Shown here: positions 16,003 through 23,851 of the stretch, piece by piece
Layout of the letters: each line of letters begins with the position of its first letter
Position numbering within the stretch: position 1 is the first letter of the stretch
Assembly (NCBI GenBank): GCA_037444025.1
Contig: JBBINE010000009.1
Location: 1-32,676, forward strand
From: JBBINE01 sp037444025
GTDB lineage: Bacteria > Patescibacteriota > Minisyncoccia > UBA6257 > HR35
DNA length: 32,676 nt
Direction: 5' to 3'
The notes under the pieces: generated by a model
The model's database searches: none
What the model was told of the DNA's origin: nothing
Seen by the model: only the letters and a program-made list of their open reading frames with translations
Program-made: the position numbers and the translations under genes

Positions 16003-17532
16003 ATGAAAGGTATCTTTTTTGAATATCCATCAAACATTAACCAAAGAATTATAGATTTAAAAACAAAACCTGCTATTTATTGGCAGAGAGAAGGAGAAAA
16101 ATATATAAATAAATTAATTGAGTTTGTTATTAAAAATGTGCCTGCTTATCAAAAATTTTTAAAAGAAAATGGGATCAATTATGAAAAAATTAAAGGTTTT
16201 AAAGATTTAAACAACTTGCCTATTATTGATAAAAACAATTATTTAAGAAAATTTAATTATTTGGAACTTTTTCCTAATAAAGATATCTCTATAGCTACAA
16301 CCGTTTCTACAACCTCCGGATCTACCGGTGAACCATTTTATTTCCCAAGAGGATATCAACATGATCTTATGCATCTTTATACCACAGAAATATTCCTAAG
16401 GAATCAATGGGAAATTGATAAATACAATACTTTAGTAATCTTAGGATTTGGGTTAGGTATTTGGATAGGCGGTCTACTTAATTTTGAAGGGCTTATGAAC
16501 TTAGTTAAAAAAGGATATAAAATTACAACAGTACCAGTTGGTGTTAATAAAGAATTGTTTTTAAAATCATTTGAAAAATTCGCACCCTATTATGAGCAAA
16601 TAATTTTGATAGGTTATCCACCTTTTATTAAAGATCTAGCTGATGAAGGTGAGATAAGAAAAATAAATTGGAAGAAACATAGAATAAGAATTCTCAACGC
16701 AGCTGAGGGATTTTCTGAAAAATTTAGAGAATATATAGAAAAAAAATTTGGTTTGAAAAATTTGATTAATGACAATATTAATATTTATGGAACAGTAGAA
16801 TTAGGAACAATGGCTCATGAAACTGCCTTTTCTAATTTAATTAGAAAGATAGCAGTTGAAAAAGACAAAATATTTAAAGCTATTTTTCCTGAAGTAAATA
16901 GGATTCCAACTTTAGCTCAATATCATCCCTATATTGTTTATTTTGAAGAGAAAGAAGGTTTAATCATAGCTTCAGGTTATGGCAACTCTATGCCACTTAT
17001 AAGATACAGCTTTCCTGATAGAGGTGGGGTTATTACTTTTGATGATATGATTAAAAAACTTAAAAGTACAGGGGTAGATATTTTTGAAGAAGCTAAAAAA
17101 TTTGAAATAGAGAAAAAAATCTTAAAACTACCATTTGTTTATGTTTATGAAAGAAGTGATTTTACTGTTTCTTTTGTGGGAATTATCATTTATCCTGAAT
17201 ATATACGTAATACTTTAATTAAAAGAAATTTACAAAAATATCTTACAGGAAAGTTTTCTATGTTTGTTGATTATGATAAAAATATGAGTCAAAAATTAAA
17301 AATCCATATAGAACTTAAAAAAGATATAAAACCTAATAATAAAATTAAAAATGAAGTAAGACAAGAAATTTTGGGTTCTTTGATTAAACATTCTACAGAA
17401 TATAATCATCTTTATTCAATCGCTTCACCGCAATATAAAAAGCAATTAGAGCCGGAGATTTACCTACATCTCTATGATGATCCTCAATATTTTAAACCAG
17501 GTATCAAACAAAAATGGACAATAAAAAAGTAA
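16003..17532 (+). CDS. CapK/PaaK-like adenylate-forming enzyme
   Basis: About 509 residues of the phenylacetate-CoA ligase / F390 synthetase-like branch of AMP-forming enzymes. These activate a carboxylic acid as an acyl-adenylate and pass it to CoA or another acceptor. The phosphate-binding loop is STTSGSTGEPFYFPRG (about residue 94). IRILNAAEGFSEKFREYIE, NIYGTVELGTMAHE and IRYSFPDRGG fit the family core, and the C-terminal lid domain follows from about 365. I prefer ATG 16003 (MKGIFFEY) over ATG 15964: the extra residues MAGESKETSGL come from the repeated segment, where another frame reads a different remnant. The gene overlaps the E1-like gene by 19 bases. The substrate is unknown. Confidence 0.82.
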   Translation: MKGIFFEYPSNINQRIIDLKTKPAIYWQREGEKYINKLIEFVIKNVPAYQKFLKENGINYEKIKGFKDLNNLPIIDKNNYLRKFNYLELFPNKDISIATTVSTTSGSTGEPFYFPRGYQHDLMHLYTTEIFLRNQWEIDKYNTLVILGFGLGIWIGGLLNFEGLMNLVKKGYKITTVPVGVNKELFLKSFEKFAPYYEQIILIGYPPFIKDLADEGEIRKINWKKHRIRILNAAEGFSEKFREYIEKKFGLKNLINDNINIYGTVELGTMAHETAFSNLIRKIAVEKDKIFKAIFPEVNRIPTLAQYHPYIVYFEEKEGLIIASGYGNSMPLIRYSFPDRGGVITFDDMIKKLKSTGVDIFEEAKKFEIEKKILKLPFVYVYERSDFTVSFVGIIIYPEYIRNTLIKRNLQKYLTGKFSMFVDYDKNMSQKLKIHIELKKDIKPNNKIKNEVRQEILGSLIKHSTEYNHLYSIASPQYKKQLEPEIYLHLYDDPQYFKPGIKQKWTIKK

Positions 17533-18661
17533 AAAATATTAAACCAATTATTTTTAATGCTAATAAAGTTAAAATTTCTGATATTAAGAAAAAGTATAAA
17601 ATTTCGAAAATAGTTGATGTTTATAAGCTTCAATTAGAAGATTTATTTTTAGTTAGAAACCCAAAATATAAATTTAATAAAAATTATAGGGAAGATTTTG
17701 AAAAATTTATAAAAGAGTATTCCAAAGGAAAACCTTTGGAAAAATGCGGTAATTGGGTTTATTTTCCTTGGGATTATACATTAGTTCATTTTTTAGAAGA
17801 TAAGCTTCATCAAGAAATAAGAACAGCAAGAAATAAAAATTTTATAACAAAGGAAGAACAAAAAAAAATTTATGAAACTAAGTTAGGGATTGCCGGATTA
17901 AGCGTAGGTAGTAATGCAGCAATAATTATTGCTTTAATGGGAGGATGTAAATTTATGAAATTAGCTGATCCGGATGTTCTTGCTCCATCAAACTTAAATA
18001 GAATTAATTTAGATTTTACTTATTTAGGAATAAATAAAGCTGAAGCTGTTGCTATGCGTATATACAAAATAGATCCCTATGCTAAATTAGAAATTTATAC
18101 CGATGGCATAAATGAGAAAAATATAAAAAAATTTTTAAATGGAATTGACATTTTAGTTGAAGAGCTTGATGATATTGAGATGAAAATAAAAATAAGAGAA
18201 GAAGCAAGAAAGGGAAAAATTCCAGTAGTGATGGCAACTGATAATGGAGATAATGTTATTATGGATATTGAAAGATATGATTTAAATCCAAATTATCCTA
18301 TTTTACATGGGAGATTGAAAAATTTTGAGGTTAAAAATGTGAAAACTTCGATCAATAGTTTATTTGAAGCCCTTCATAAATTTATAGNNNNNNNNNNAAT
18401 TTAGTTCATTCAAAAGCTTTAAGTTCACTATTAGAGGTTGGCAAAACCTTATATTCATGGCCACAACTTGTAACAGCAGCAAGCTTTTCTGGTTTAGTAA
18501 TTGCTTATTTAGTAAGAGAAATATCTTTAAGAAAAAATGTAAAATCTGGTAAATATTCAATTGACTTTGAAAGTTTTTTAAATCCTAAATATGAGAACGA
18601 ATTAAAAAAAAGAAAAGGAATTTTAAAGAGGTATAGAGAATTATTTAATATTGAATTGTAA
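17514..18661 (+). CDS. E1/ThiF-like adenylyltransferase, interrupted by an assembly gap
   Basis: About 291 residues before and 87 after a run of ten N (18388-18397). The reading frame differs across the gap, so the gap length is nominal. The Rossmann ATP site is GIAGLSVGSNAAII (about residue 125), followed by DPDVLAPSNLNRIN, whose Asn-Arg pair is typical of E1 enzymes, and GINKAEAVAMRIYKIDP. VVMATDNGDNV fits the later core strand. I see no CxxC zinc pairs and no obvious catalytic Cys in the visible part. The N-terminal 110 residues are an extra region. The protein resembles the ThiF part of ThiF-nitroreductase fusions such as mycobacterial MoeY (Rv1355c), and the next gene supplies the nitroreductase. 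It starts inside the CapK-like gene. Confidence 0.8.
18388..18397. other. Assembly gap of 10 N
   Basis: The E1-like gene reads in one frame up to the gap and in another after it, so the true missing length is not 10 bases modulo 3 or the flanks contain an error. Confidence 0.95.
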
Positions 18662-18670
18662 TTATAATAA

Positions 18671-19738
18671 ATGATCAATCAAGAAATAATTAAACAAATA
18701 ATAAAAGCAGGTTCTTTAGCACCTTCTGGAAGCAATTCACAACCTTGGAAATTTGAAGTTAAAAATAACATCATAAAAGTAGCTGCTTTACCCGAAAAAG
18801 ATCATCCAATCTTAAACTTTCGAAATAGAGGAACATGGATTGCTCATGGTGCTTTATTAGAAAACATAATTATAGCGTGTAAAAATTTTCATATTGAGCC
18901 AAAAATTGAAATTTTTCCCGAAGGTTTAAATTCAAACATTATTTTCTTAATAACACTAAACGAAAATCCTGCTTTTAAAGACGATGACAATCTTTATCCT
19001 GTTATTTTTGAAAGAGCTTCTAATAGAAAAAGATTTTCTACAAAACCATTAAAAGATGAAGAAAAAAATTTTATTTTTAAGGAAGCTTTACAGAAAAATG
19101 TTGTTTTGAAAGTAGTAGAAGATAGAGAAAAGATAAAAGAATTTGCAGAAAATATGGCATGGGATACTTACCTTAATTTGACCAATAAAGAACTTCACAA
19201 ATTATTTGTTAAAGAAATTATTTGGAATGATAAAGAAGAAAAAGAAAGAGAGGGCAGAGGTTTGTATATTAAAACAATGGAAATGAATCCACCTCAAATA
19301 ATGGTTATGAAACTTTTGAGAAATTATAAAGTAGTAAATATTTTTAAAAGAATCGGAATAATAAAAGGAATTTATAAAGATATTGTTAAATTATATAGTG
19401 CTGGCTGTCTTTTTGGTGGTATTTTAGTTAATAATGAAGATAAAGATTTTATAGAAGCGGGGAGAGCTATAGAGAATATTTGGATTAGAGCTACTAAATT
19501 AAATTTAGGGTTTCACCTTATAACAGGAATTCCATTCTTTTGGCAAGATATTAATTTAGGAGATATAAAAATATTTAGCGATGAAGAAAAGGGTATTATA
19601 AGTCAGTCATATAGAAAATTGGAAAATATTTTTAATGGACAAAATAAAATTATAGCTGCAACTTTTAGAATAGGATATTCTAAAAAACCATCTGCTTTTT
19701 CTTATAAAAGAGAACCTGAAATAGAATGGTTTACTTAA
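18671..19738 (+). CDS. Nitroreductase-family protein
   Basis: 355 residues starting nine bases after the E1-like gene. The N-terminal IIKAGSLAPSGSNSQPWKFEV is the FMN-binding signature of the nitroreductase fold (Ala-Pro-Ser-Gly-x-Asn-x-Gln-Pro-Trp). ASNRKRFSTKPL and GCLFGGILVN mark later parts. The protein is longer than simple nitroreductases (about 200 residues) and matches the duplicated-domain layout of the nitroreductase half of ThiF-nitroreductase fusions. It probably reduces or oxidises an intermediate made by the neighbouring enzymes; the actual substrate cannot be read from the sequence. No signal peptide is present. Confidence 0.85.
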   Translation: MINQEIIKQIIKAGSLAPSGSNSQPWKFEVKNNIIKVAALPEKDHPILNFRNRGTWIAHGALLENIIIACKNFHIEPKIEIFPEGLNSNIIFLITLNENPAFKDDDNLYPVIFERASNRKRFSTKPLKDEEKNFIFKEALQKNVVLKVVEDREKIKEFAENMAWDTYLNLTNKELHKLFVKEIIWNDKEEKEREGRGLYIKTMEMNPPQIMVMKLLRNYKVVNIFKRIGIIKGIYKDIVKLYSAGCLFGGILVNNEDKDFIEAGRAIENIWIRATKLNLGFHLITGIPFFWQDINLGDIKIFSDEEKGIISQSYRKLENIFNGQNKIIAATFRIGYSKKPSAFSYKREPEIEWFT

Positions 19739-19752
19739 TTTTTATTTAACCA

Positions 19753-20484
19753 ATGTATTTTAAAAAAAGAATACTAGAACCAGAGTTTATGACGAAATCT
19801 GAAATAAAGGCTTTTGAAAATATTGCTAATAAAAAGAGCAAGATTTGGAACTCTTTAATTATAGACCATGTATTTAATAAAAATTTTAAACCATTTAATA
19901 ATATGAAAATTTTAGATGTGGGTTGTGGACTTGCATTATTGATAAAAGATATTTATTACAAATTCCATAAATTTAAACCTGAAATAATTGGCTTAGATAA
20001 GTTTAAAAAAAATCTAGATACAGCAAGGAAAAATATATCTAATTTAAAAAATTATATCCATATTGTAAAAGGAGATGTACATAATTTACGATTTCCTTCT
20101 AACTATTTTGATCTTATAATTTGTAAAGATAGTTTACATCATTTTAAAAACGTTAAAAAAGCTCTAAAAGAGATGCATAGAATTTTAAATAAAAATGGTC
20201 TAATTTATATTCAAGATTTAAGAAGAGATTGTCCTTTTTATATTTTAAAAACGATTTTACCTCCAGATACACCTGAAAAAAAAATAATTTTTAACTCAGT
20301 AAGATCATCTTATACAATTAATGAAATAAAAAAAATTCTTAATCAACTTAAAATTATTAAATATAAAATAGGCGTTAGAAAAATGACTAAGCATATTGAA
20401 TTAAAGTACAGAATCCTTGATCCTGATATAAATTCACTAAGGAGTACTCTTAGGTCAAGATTTTTTCTTATGATAAAAAAATGA
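19753..20484 (+). CDS. Class I SAM-dependent methyltransferase
   Basis: 243 residues with a canonical SAM site: MKILDVGCGLALLI (motif I, about residue 52), EIIGLDKFKKNLDTAR (acidic end of beta 2), IVKGDVHNLRFPSNYFDLII and KDSLHHFKNVKKALKEMHRI (motif II and the helix after it), then LNKNGLIYIQDLRRD. This is the Methyltransf_11-like arrangement common in small-molecule methylation. The stop TGA overlaps the ATG of the sensor kinase (ATGA, 20481-20484), which ties metabolite genes and sensor into one transcript. It is unrelated in detail to the methyltransferase at 13876. Confidence 0.88.
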   Translation: MYFKKRILEPEFMTKSEIKAFENIANKKSKIWNSLIIDHVFNKNFKPFNNMKILDVGCGLALLIKDIYYKFHKFKPEIIGLDKFKKNLDTARKNISNLKNYIHIVKGDVHNLRFPSNYFDLIICKDSLHHFKNVKKALKEMHRILNKNGLIYIQDLRRDCPFYILKTILPPDTPEKKIIFNSVRSSYTINEIKKILNQLKIIKYKIGVRKMTKHIELKYRILDPDINSLRSTLRSRFFLMIKK

Positions 20485-21164
20485 TAATTCAATTAGATAT
20501 ATTTCTTTTTGGTTTAGGTATAGTACTTAATGGAATTTTAGGGTTTATTGCTTATGTTACAAATCCTAAAAATTTCGTTAATATAAGTATTTTATTAGTT
20601 TCTTTATTTTCAATTTTTTGGAGTTTTTTTAACTATTTATATAATTTTCCTAATATAGGTAGTTTATCTTTATGGTCTTTACGAATTCATATGTTTTTTG
20701 CTATGTGGTATGCTTTTAGTATTTTTAATATATCTTATCTAATTTTAGTCAATGATAAAAAACTAAAATTTTCTAAATCATATATAGTTATTTTTTTATT
20801 ATCAATTATAATTTCTTTAACAACTCTTACTCCTTTTGTCTTTAAAGAAATAATAAAATTTTCTGCCGAAGGAAGGATTGAAAAAGTTAAAACAGGTATA
20901 GGTCTCCCGCTATTCGGCTTATTCGTATCTACTCTTTTTATTATCTCGATTATTAATTTTGTTAAAAAGACTATCGATAAATCATCTAGTTATGAAGAAA
21001 GAATTAAAAATTCTATTATAGCCGGAGGATTTATGTTAACATTCTTACTTCATATGATATTTAATTTTATAATGCCTAATGTATATAAAAATACTAAATT
21101 TTTGATTTTAGGACTAGTATTTTCAATTCCTTTTGTTAGCTCTTTGATATATTCGATTCGATAA
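20481..21164 (+). CDS. Membrane sensor domain of a histidine kinase (N-terminal part, frameshifted)
   Basis: 227 residues, almost all membrane segments (about seven), starting at an ATGA overlap with the methyltransferase. The frame ends after SSLIYSIR at two TAA stops. Deleting one copy of a tandem ATTCG pair (21151-21160) makes it continue as SLIYSIIKFKFLNTRVLITD into the kinase frame starting at 21194, giving one protein of about 532 residues: 7TM-type sensor, HisKA, ATPase. It is a paralog of the truncated sensor at 14873. As written it lacks a transmitter. Confidence 0.75.
   Translation: MIIQLDIFLFGLGIVLNGILGFIAYVTNPKNFVNISILLVSLFSIFWSFFNYLYNFPNIGSLSLWSLRIHMFFAMWYAFSIFNISYLILVNDKKLKFSKSYIVIFLLSIIISLTTLTPFVFKEIIKFSAEGRIEKVKTGIGLPLFGLFVSTLFIISIINFVKKTIDKSSSYEERIKNSIIAGGFMLTFLLHMIFNFIMPNVYKNTKFLILGLVFSIPFVSSLIYSIR
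21151..21160 (+). repeat. 5-bp tandem duplication that breaks the sensor kinase frame
   Basis: ATTCG is repeated twice. Removing one unit restores a continuous frame from 20481 to 22084 with a sensible linker sequence, and 1,604 minus 5 bases is divisible by three. It may be a real slippage mutation, a phase-variable site with few repeats, or an assembly error. Confidence 0.85.
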
Positions 21165-21193
21165 TAAAATTTAAATTTTTAAATACGCGAGTT

Positions 21194-22084
21194 TTGATCA
21201 CTGATATTTTTGTTGGTATTCTTCTTATATTAACCGCTTTGCAATTTTTATCAAGTCAATCATTATTGGATGCAATTTTTAGAATTTCGATTTTTGTTTT
21301 AATATTTATATTTTCGATAAGCTTAATTCAAGCCGTTAGAAAGGAAGTTGAGCAAAGGGAGGAATTGGAAAGATTGAATAAGAAACTTGATGAATTAAAT
21401 AAAATTAAGTCTGAGTTTCTTTCTTTTGCGTCGCATCAGATTAAAGCGCCTATGGCGGTGATAAAAGGATATACGGAGTTAATTCAAAATGTTGTTGAAA
21501 ATGTCCCTCCTCAAGTAAAAGATTTTGCTGCCAAAATTAGAAAAGCTGTTGATGATCTTTTAGTTTTGATCGAAGAATTTATGGATTATCGCCGTATTGA
21601 TGAAGGTAAAATGGAATTTAATTTTGAAAAACTTAATGTTGTTAGCATCGTTAAAGAAATTTATAGCAATATGTTTCTTTTAGCTAAAGAAAAAAATCTT
21701 GAATTTTATTTTCAAAGCGATGTAGATTTTGTCTTTGCTAATATAGATAAAGTTAGATTTTCTCAAGTTGTTCAAAATTTAATTGACAATGCTATTAAAT
21801 ATACTAAAGAAGGTTTTGTCAGAGTAAATATTGAAAAGAAAGATAATAAAGTTTTAATAACTGTTTCAGATTCAGGAATAGGAATGTCAAAAAAATTTCA
21901 AGAGAAATTGTTCGGTCAATTTGTTAGAGATCCTTCTATTAAAAAAGAAATTAGAGGTACGGGTTTAGGACTTTTCATTGCTAAATTTATCATAGAAGCT
22001 CACAAAGGCAAAATTTGGGCAGAGTCAGAAGGAGAGGGAAAAGGGAGTCGTTTTTATGTGGAATTACCGATTTTGAATTTATAA
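21194..22084 (+). CDS. Sensor histidine kinase, transmitter part
   Basis: About 296 residues from a TTG: two more membrane segments (about residues 3-45), a coiled linker (EVEQREELERLNKKLDEL), the HisKA dimerisation helix with the phospho-acceptor His in FASHQIKAPMAVIKGY (about residue 82), then the ATPase domain with N box QNLIDNAIKY, G1 VSDSGIGM and G2 RGTGLGLFIAKFI. These are the features of an active kinase that phosphorylates a response regulator, probably the one at 22391. The TTG is not a convincing start; the segment reads as the C-terminal two thirds of the gene that begins at 20481. Confidence 0.88.
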   Translation: MITDIFVGILLILTALQFLSSQSLLDAIFRISIFVLIFIFSISLIQAVRKEVEQREELERLNKKLDELNKIKSEFLSFASHQIKAPMAVIKGYTELIQNVVENVPPQVKDFAAKIRKAVDDLLVLIEEFMDYRRIDEGKMEFNFEKLNVVSIVKEIYSNMFLLAKEKNLEFYFQSDVDFVFANIDKVRFSQVVQNLIDNAIKYTKEGFVRVNIEKKDNKVLITVSDSGIGMSKKFQEKLFGQFVRDPSIKKEIRGTGLGLFIAKFIIEAHKGKIWAESEGEGKGSRFYVELPILNL

Positions 22085-22134
22085 ATTTTAGAGTTCTTCT
22101 ATATATAGAAATCTAAAAAGAGGGAAGTGGTACA

Positions 22135-22299
22135 GTGTTAGATCCCCCAGGTTTTAAACATGAGTTCAAAAAAAACAAAAGAAAAAAGAGAAAAAAAGGA
22201 TCATTTCCATCTATTTTAAGAACTACAAGAAGAAGAAAACAACCTCAAAAAAATTCATTTTTGCTTGTAGATCTTTTTTCTATTTTCAGAAGAATATAA
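22135..22299 (+). CDS. Small, very basic protein between sensor kinase and regulator
   Basis: A 54-codon frame from GTG 22135. Its middle is packed with Lys and Arg (KKNKRKKRKKGS, then TTRRRKQPQK), and the end is hydrophobic (FLLVDLFSIFRRI). A GAGGGA purine stretch lies about 11 bases upstream, slightly too far for an ideal ribosome binding site. A perfect 14-base palindrome, TTCTATATATAGAA, occurs at 22097-22110. Lys-rich frames come easily in A-rich DNA, so this is tentative. If real, a nucleic-acid or membrane-binding peptide is conceivable. Confidence 0.3.
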   Translation: MLDPPGFKHEFKKNKRKKRKKGSFPSILRTTRRRKQPQKNSFLLVDLFSIFRRI

Positions 22300-22306
22300 A
22301 TTTTAT

Positions 22307-22335
22307 CGGAGAAGTTTTATCCTGCTCCGTTTTTA
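22307..22335 (+). terminator. Weak intrinsic terminator candidate
   Basis: CGGAG (22307-22311) pairs with CTCCG (22326-22330) across a 14-base loop and is followed by five T. The stem is short and the loop long, so termination may be partial. Confidence 0.3.
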
Positions 22336-22390
22336 ATAAAAGGAATCTTTGTCCTTCTAATTAATTGCATTTTGTTTTATAATTAAATTA

Positions 22391-22798
22391 ATGTCCGAAG
22401 GCTTTGAGATAAAAGCCGACAGAAAAATTGTTTTAATTGATGATGAAAAATCATTTTCTGAAGTTATTTGTTTTTTCTTGAAAAAAGAAAATTTTGATGT
22501 TAAATGTTATAATGATCCTGGGGAAGCAATACTTAATATAATTTCAGATAAACCAGATTTGATACTGTTAGATCTTTCTATGCCTAATGTTAATGGCTTT
22601 ACCGTTTTGGAACATATCAAAAAAGATTTGATTAATCACCAATACAAAATTATTATAGTTACTAACTTAAAATATACTGATTCGGGTATTCCTATTACTG
22701 AAGATTTTGTTAAATCAATAGGAGCAGATGAGCTTTTCTTTAAAACAGGGGATTTATCAGAGCTTGTAGAGAAAATAAAAAAATTGCTTTCAGTATAG
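22391..22798 (+). CDS. Single-domain response regulator
   Basis: A 135-residue receiver-only regulator. The acidic pocket is IDDE (Asp17, Asp18), the phospho-acceptor is Asp61 in LLDLSMP, the switch Thr is in IIIVTNLKY, and the Lys is in FFKTGDLSELVEKI. It shares the long Thr-to-Lys insert and the KTDD/KTGD end with the regulator at 12690. A TATAAT box ends about eight bases before the ATG, so the transcript may be leaderless. As the gene following the sensor kinase, its likely partner is that kinase. No output domain is present, and the next gene (22809) starts ten bases later. Confidence 0.93.
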   Translation: MSEGFEIKADRKIVLIDDEKSFSEVICFFLKKENFDVKCYNDPGEAILNIISDKPDLILLDLSMPNVNGFTVLEHIKKDLINHQYKIIIVTNLKYTDSGIPITEDFVKSIGADELFFKTGDLSELVEKIKKLLSV

Positions 22799-22808
22799 CT
22801 TAATTATC

Positions 22809-23756
22809 ATGATATTGAAATTTAATAAAAAGTTAAATATAAAATTTAATAATCGAGTAATAAAAATTTTATTAGGTTTAGCATTTTTTACCTTGGGCTT
22901 ATTTATAGCTAATTTTTTTAGTGATTTAAAGTTTAACATTTTGGCTCAATATTTTCAACCCCGCATTATTATTCCACCGTCCATTCTCAAAGAATTTGAA
23001 GAAACAGCACGTTCTCCTTCATCTTCACTTCCAATATTTTTGCCAACTCCTTCTTTAACTTTACCAACAACCGTTCCTCCTTCTGTCTCATCATGTCTTA
23101 ATCCTACACAAAGTGACAGAGATGAATTGATGAGGTGGGGTAAAAGTTTTGCAAACAACGTTAACAAAAAAATAATTTCTCTTTTACAGAATCCAGATAC
23201 AAGTGAGTTTATACCAAAAATTCAAAAAAGATTAGATTCTATGACTTTTCGTAGTGAGCGTGAAGCAAGAGATAGTGTTATTAATATTGCTAAATATGGT
23301 TTAAGTTTGGGATTTATAAAAGTAAGTGGTCAAATAAAATGCGAAACAAGAAAACCGGGAAAAAATTTTTGCTATCCTATATACGGAGGTGGACAAAGCG
23401 ATCCTGAACCGATTTTCATTGATGAAATAAAAATAGAAGGAACTGTAAAGGTTAAAATAGCAAAAGTATCCCTGGGAAAGATAGTTAAAGATATAGTTTT
23501 AGAGTTGCCTATCAGAATGGTAATAAAAGGATTAAATTCGGAAAGCAAATTAAATTTCGGAGTAGTTGAAGGAAAAATAAAAATAAAGCCTGAATCTAGT
23601 AAAGTTCAAGTTCAAGCAATAGCTAATATTCAACAGTTAATAAGTAAATTTAAATCTTTTCGAGCTGATTCCATAGAGATAATTGTCCAATCTCGAAGTG
23701 AAAAATTTCAAAATCAATACGTAAATTTTGGTTTTATTATAACCTGCAGATTTTAA
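22809..23756 (+). CDS. Membrane-anchored extracytoplasmic protein of unknown function
   Basis: 315 residues. A basic N-terminus is followed by one hydrophobic segment (about residues 19-40, ILLGLAFFTLGLFIANFF), then a Pro/Ser/Thr-rich stretch (about 56-95) typical of a spacer outside the membrane. A helical region (DRDELMRWGKSFANNVNKK) and a beta-rich C-terminal half with four Cys follow. I recognise no family. Topology suggests a single anchor with most of the protein outside. Spacing of ten bases after the regulator gene suggests co-transcription and a possible link to the two-component system. Confidence 0.7.
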   Translation: MILKFNKKLNIKFNNRVIKILLGLAFFTLGLFIANFFSDLKFNILAQYFQPRIIIPPSILKEFEETARSPSSSLPIFLPTPSLTLPTTVPPSVSSCLNPTQSDRDELMRWGKSFANNVNKKIISLLQNPDTSEFIPKIQKRLDSMTFRSEREARDSVINIAKYGLSLGFIKVSGQIKCETRKPGKNFCYPIYGGGQSDPEPIFIDEIKIEGTVKVKIAKVSLGKIVKDIVLELPIRMVIKGLNSESKLNFGVVEGKIKIKPESSKVQVQAIANIQQLISKFKSFRADSIEIIVQSRSEKFQNQYVNFGFIITCRF

Positions 23757-23832
23757 CTATTCTTATTTTTTATAAGTTTAAAGTTTGGATTTACCAACAT
23801 ATCTATCAAAGAGGATTTTATATGCAGTAAGT

Positions 23833-23838
23833 TATAAT
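23833..23838 (+). promoter_or_regulatory. -10 box of rtcB
   Basis: A perfect TATAAT ends 13 bases before the rtcB ATG, so the leader would be only about seven bases. No good -35 is visible at 16-18 bp. Confidence 0.4.
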
Positions 23839-23851
23839 AATTTTTACAATA

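Noticed and set aside
20482..20484. Recoding of TGA as glycine, as in some Patescibacteria
   Set aside because: TGA ends the methyltransferase gene in an ATGA overlap with the kinase, and conserved proteins here have no in-frame TGA.
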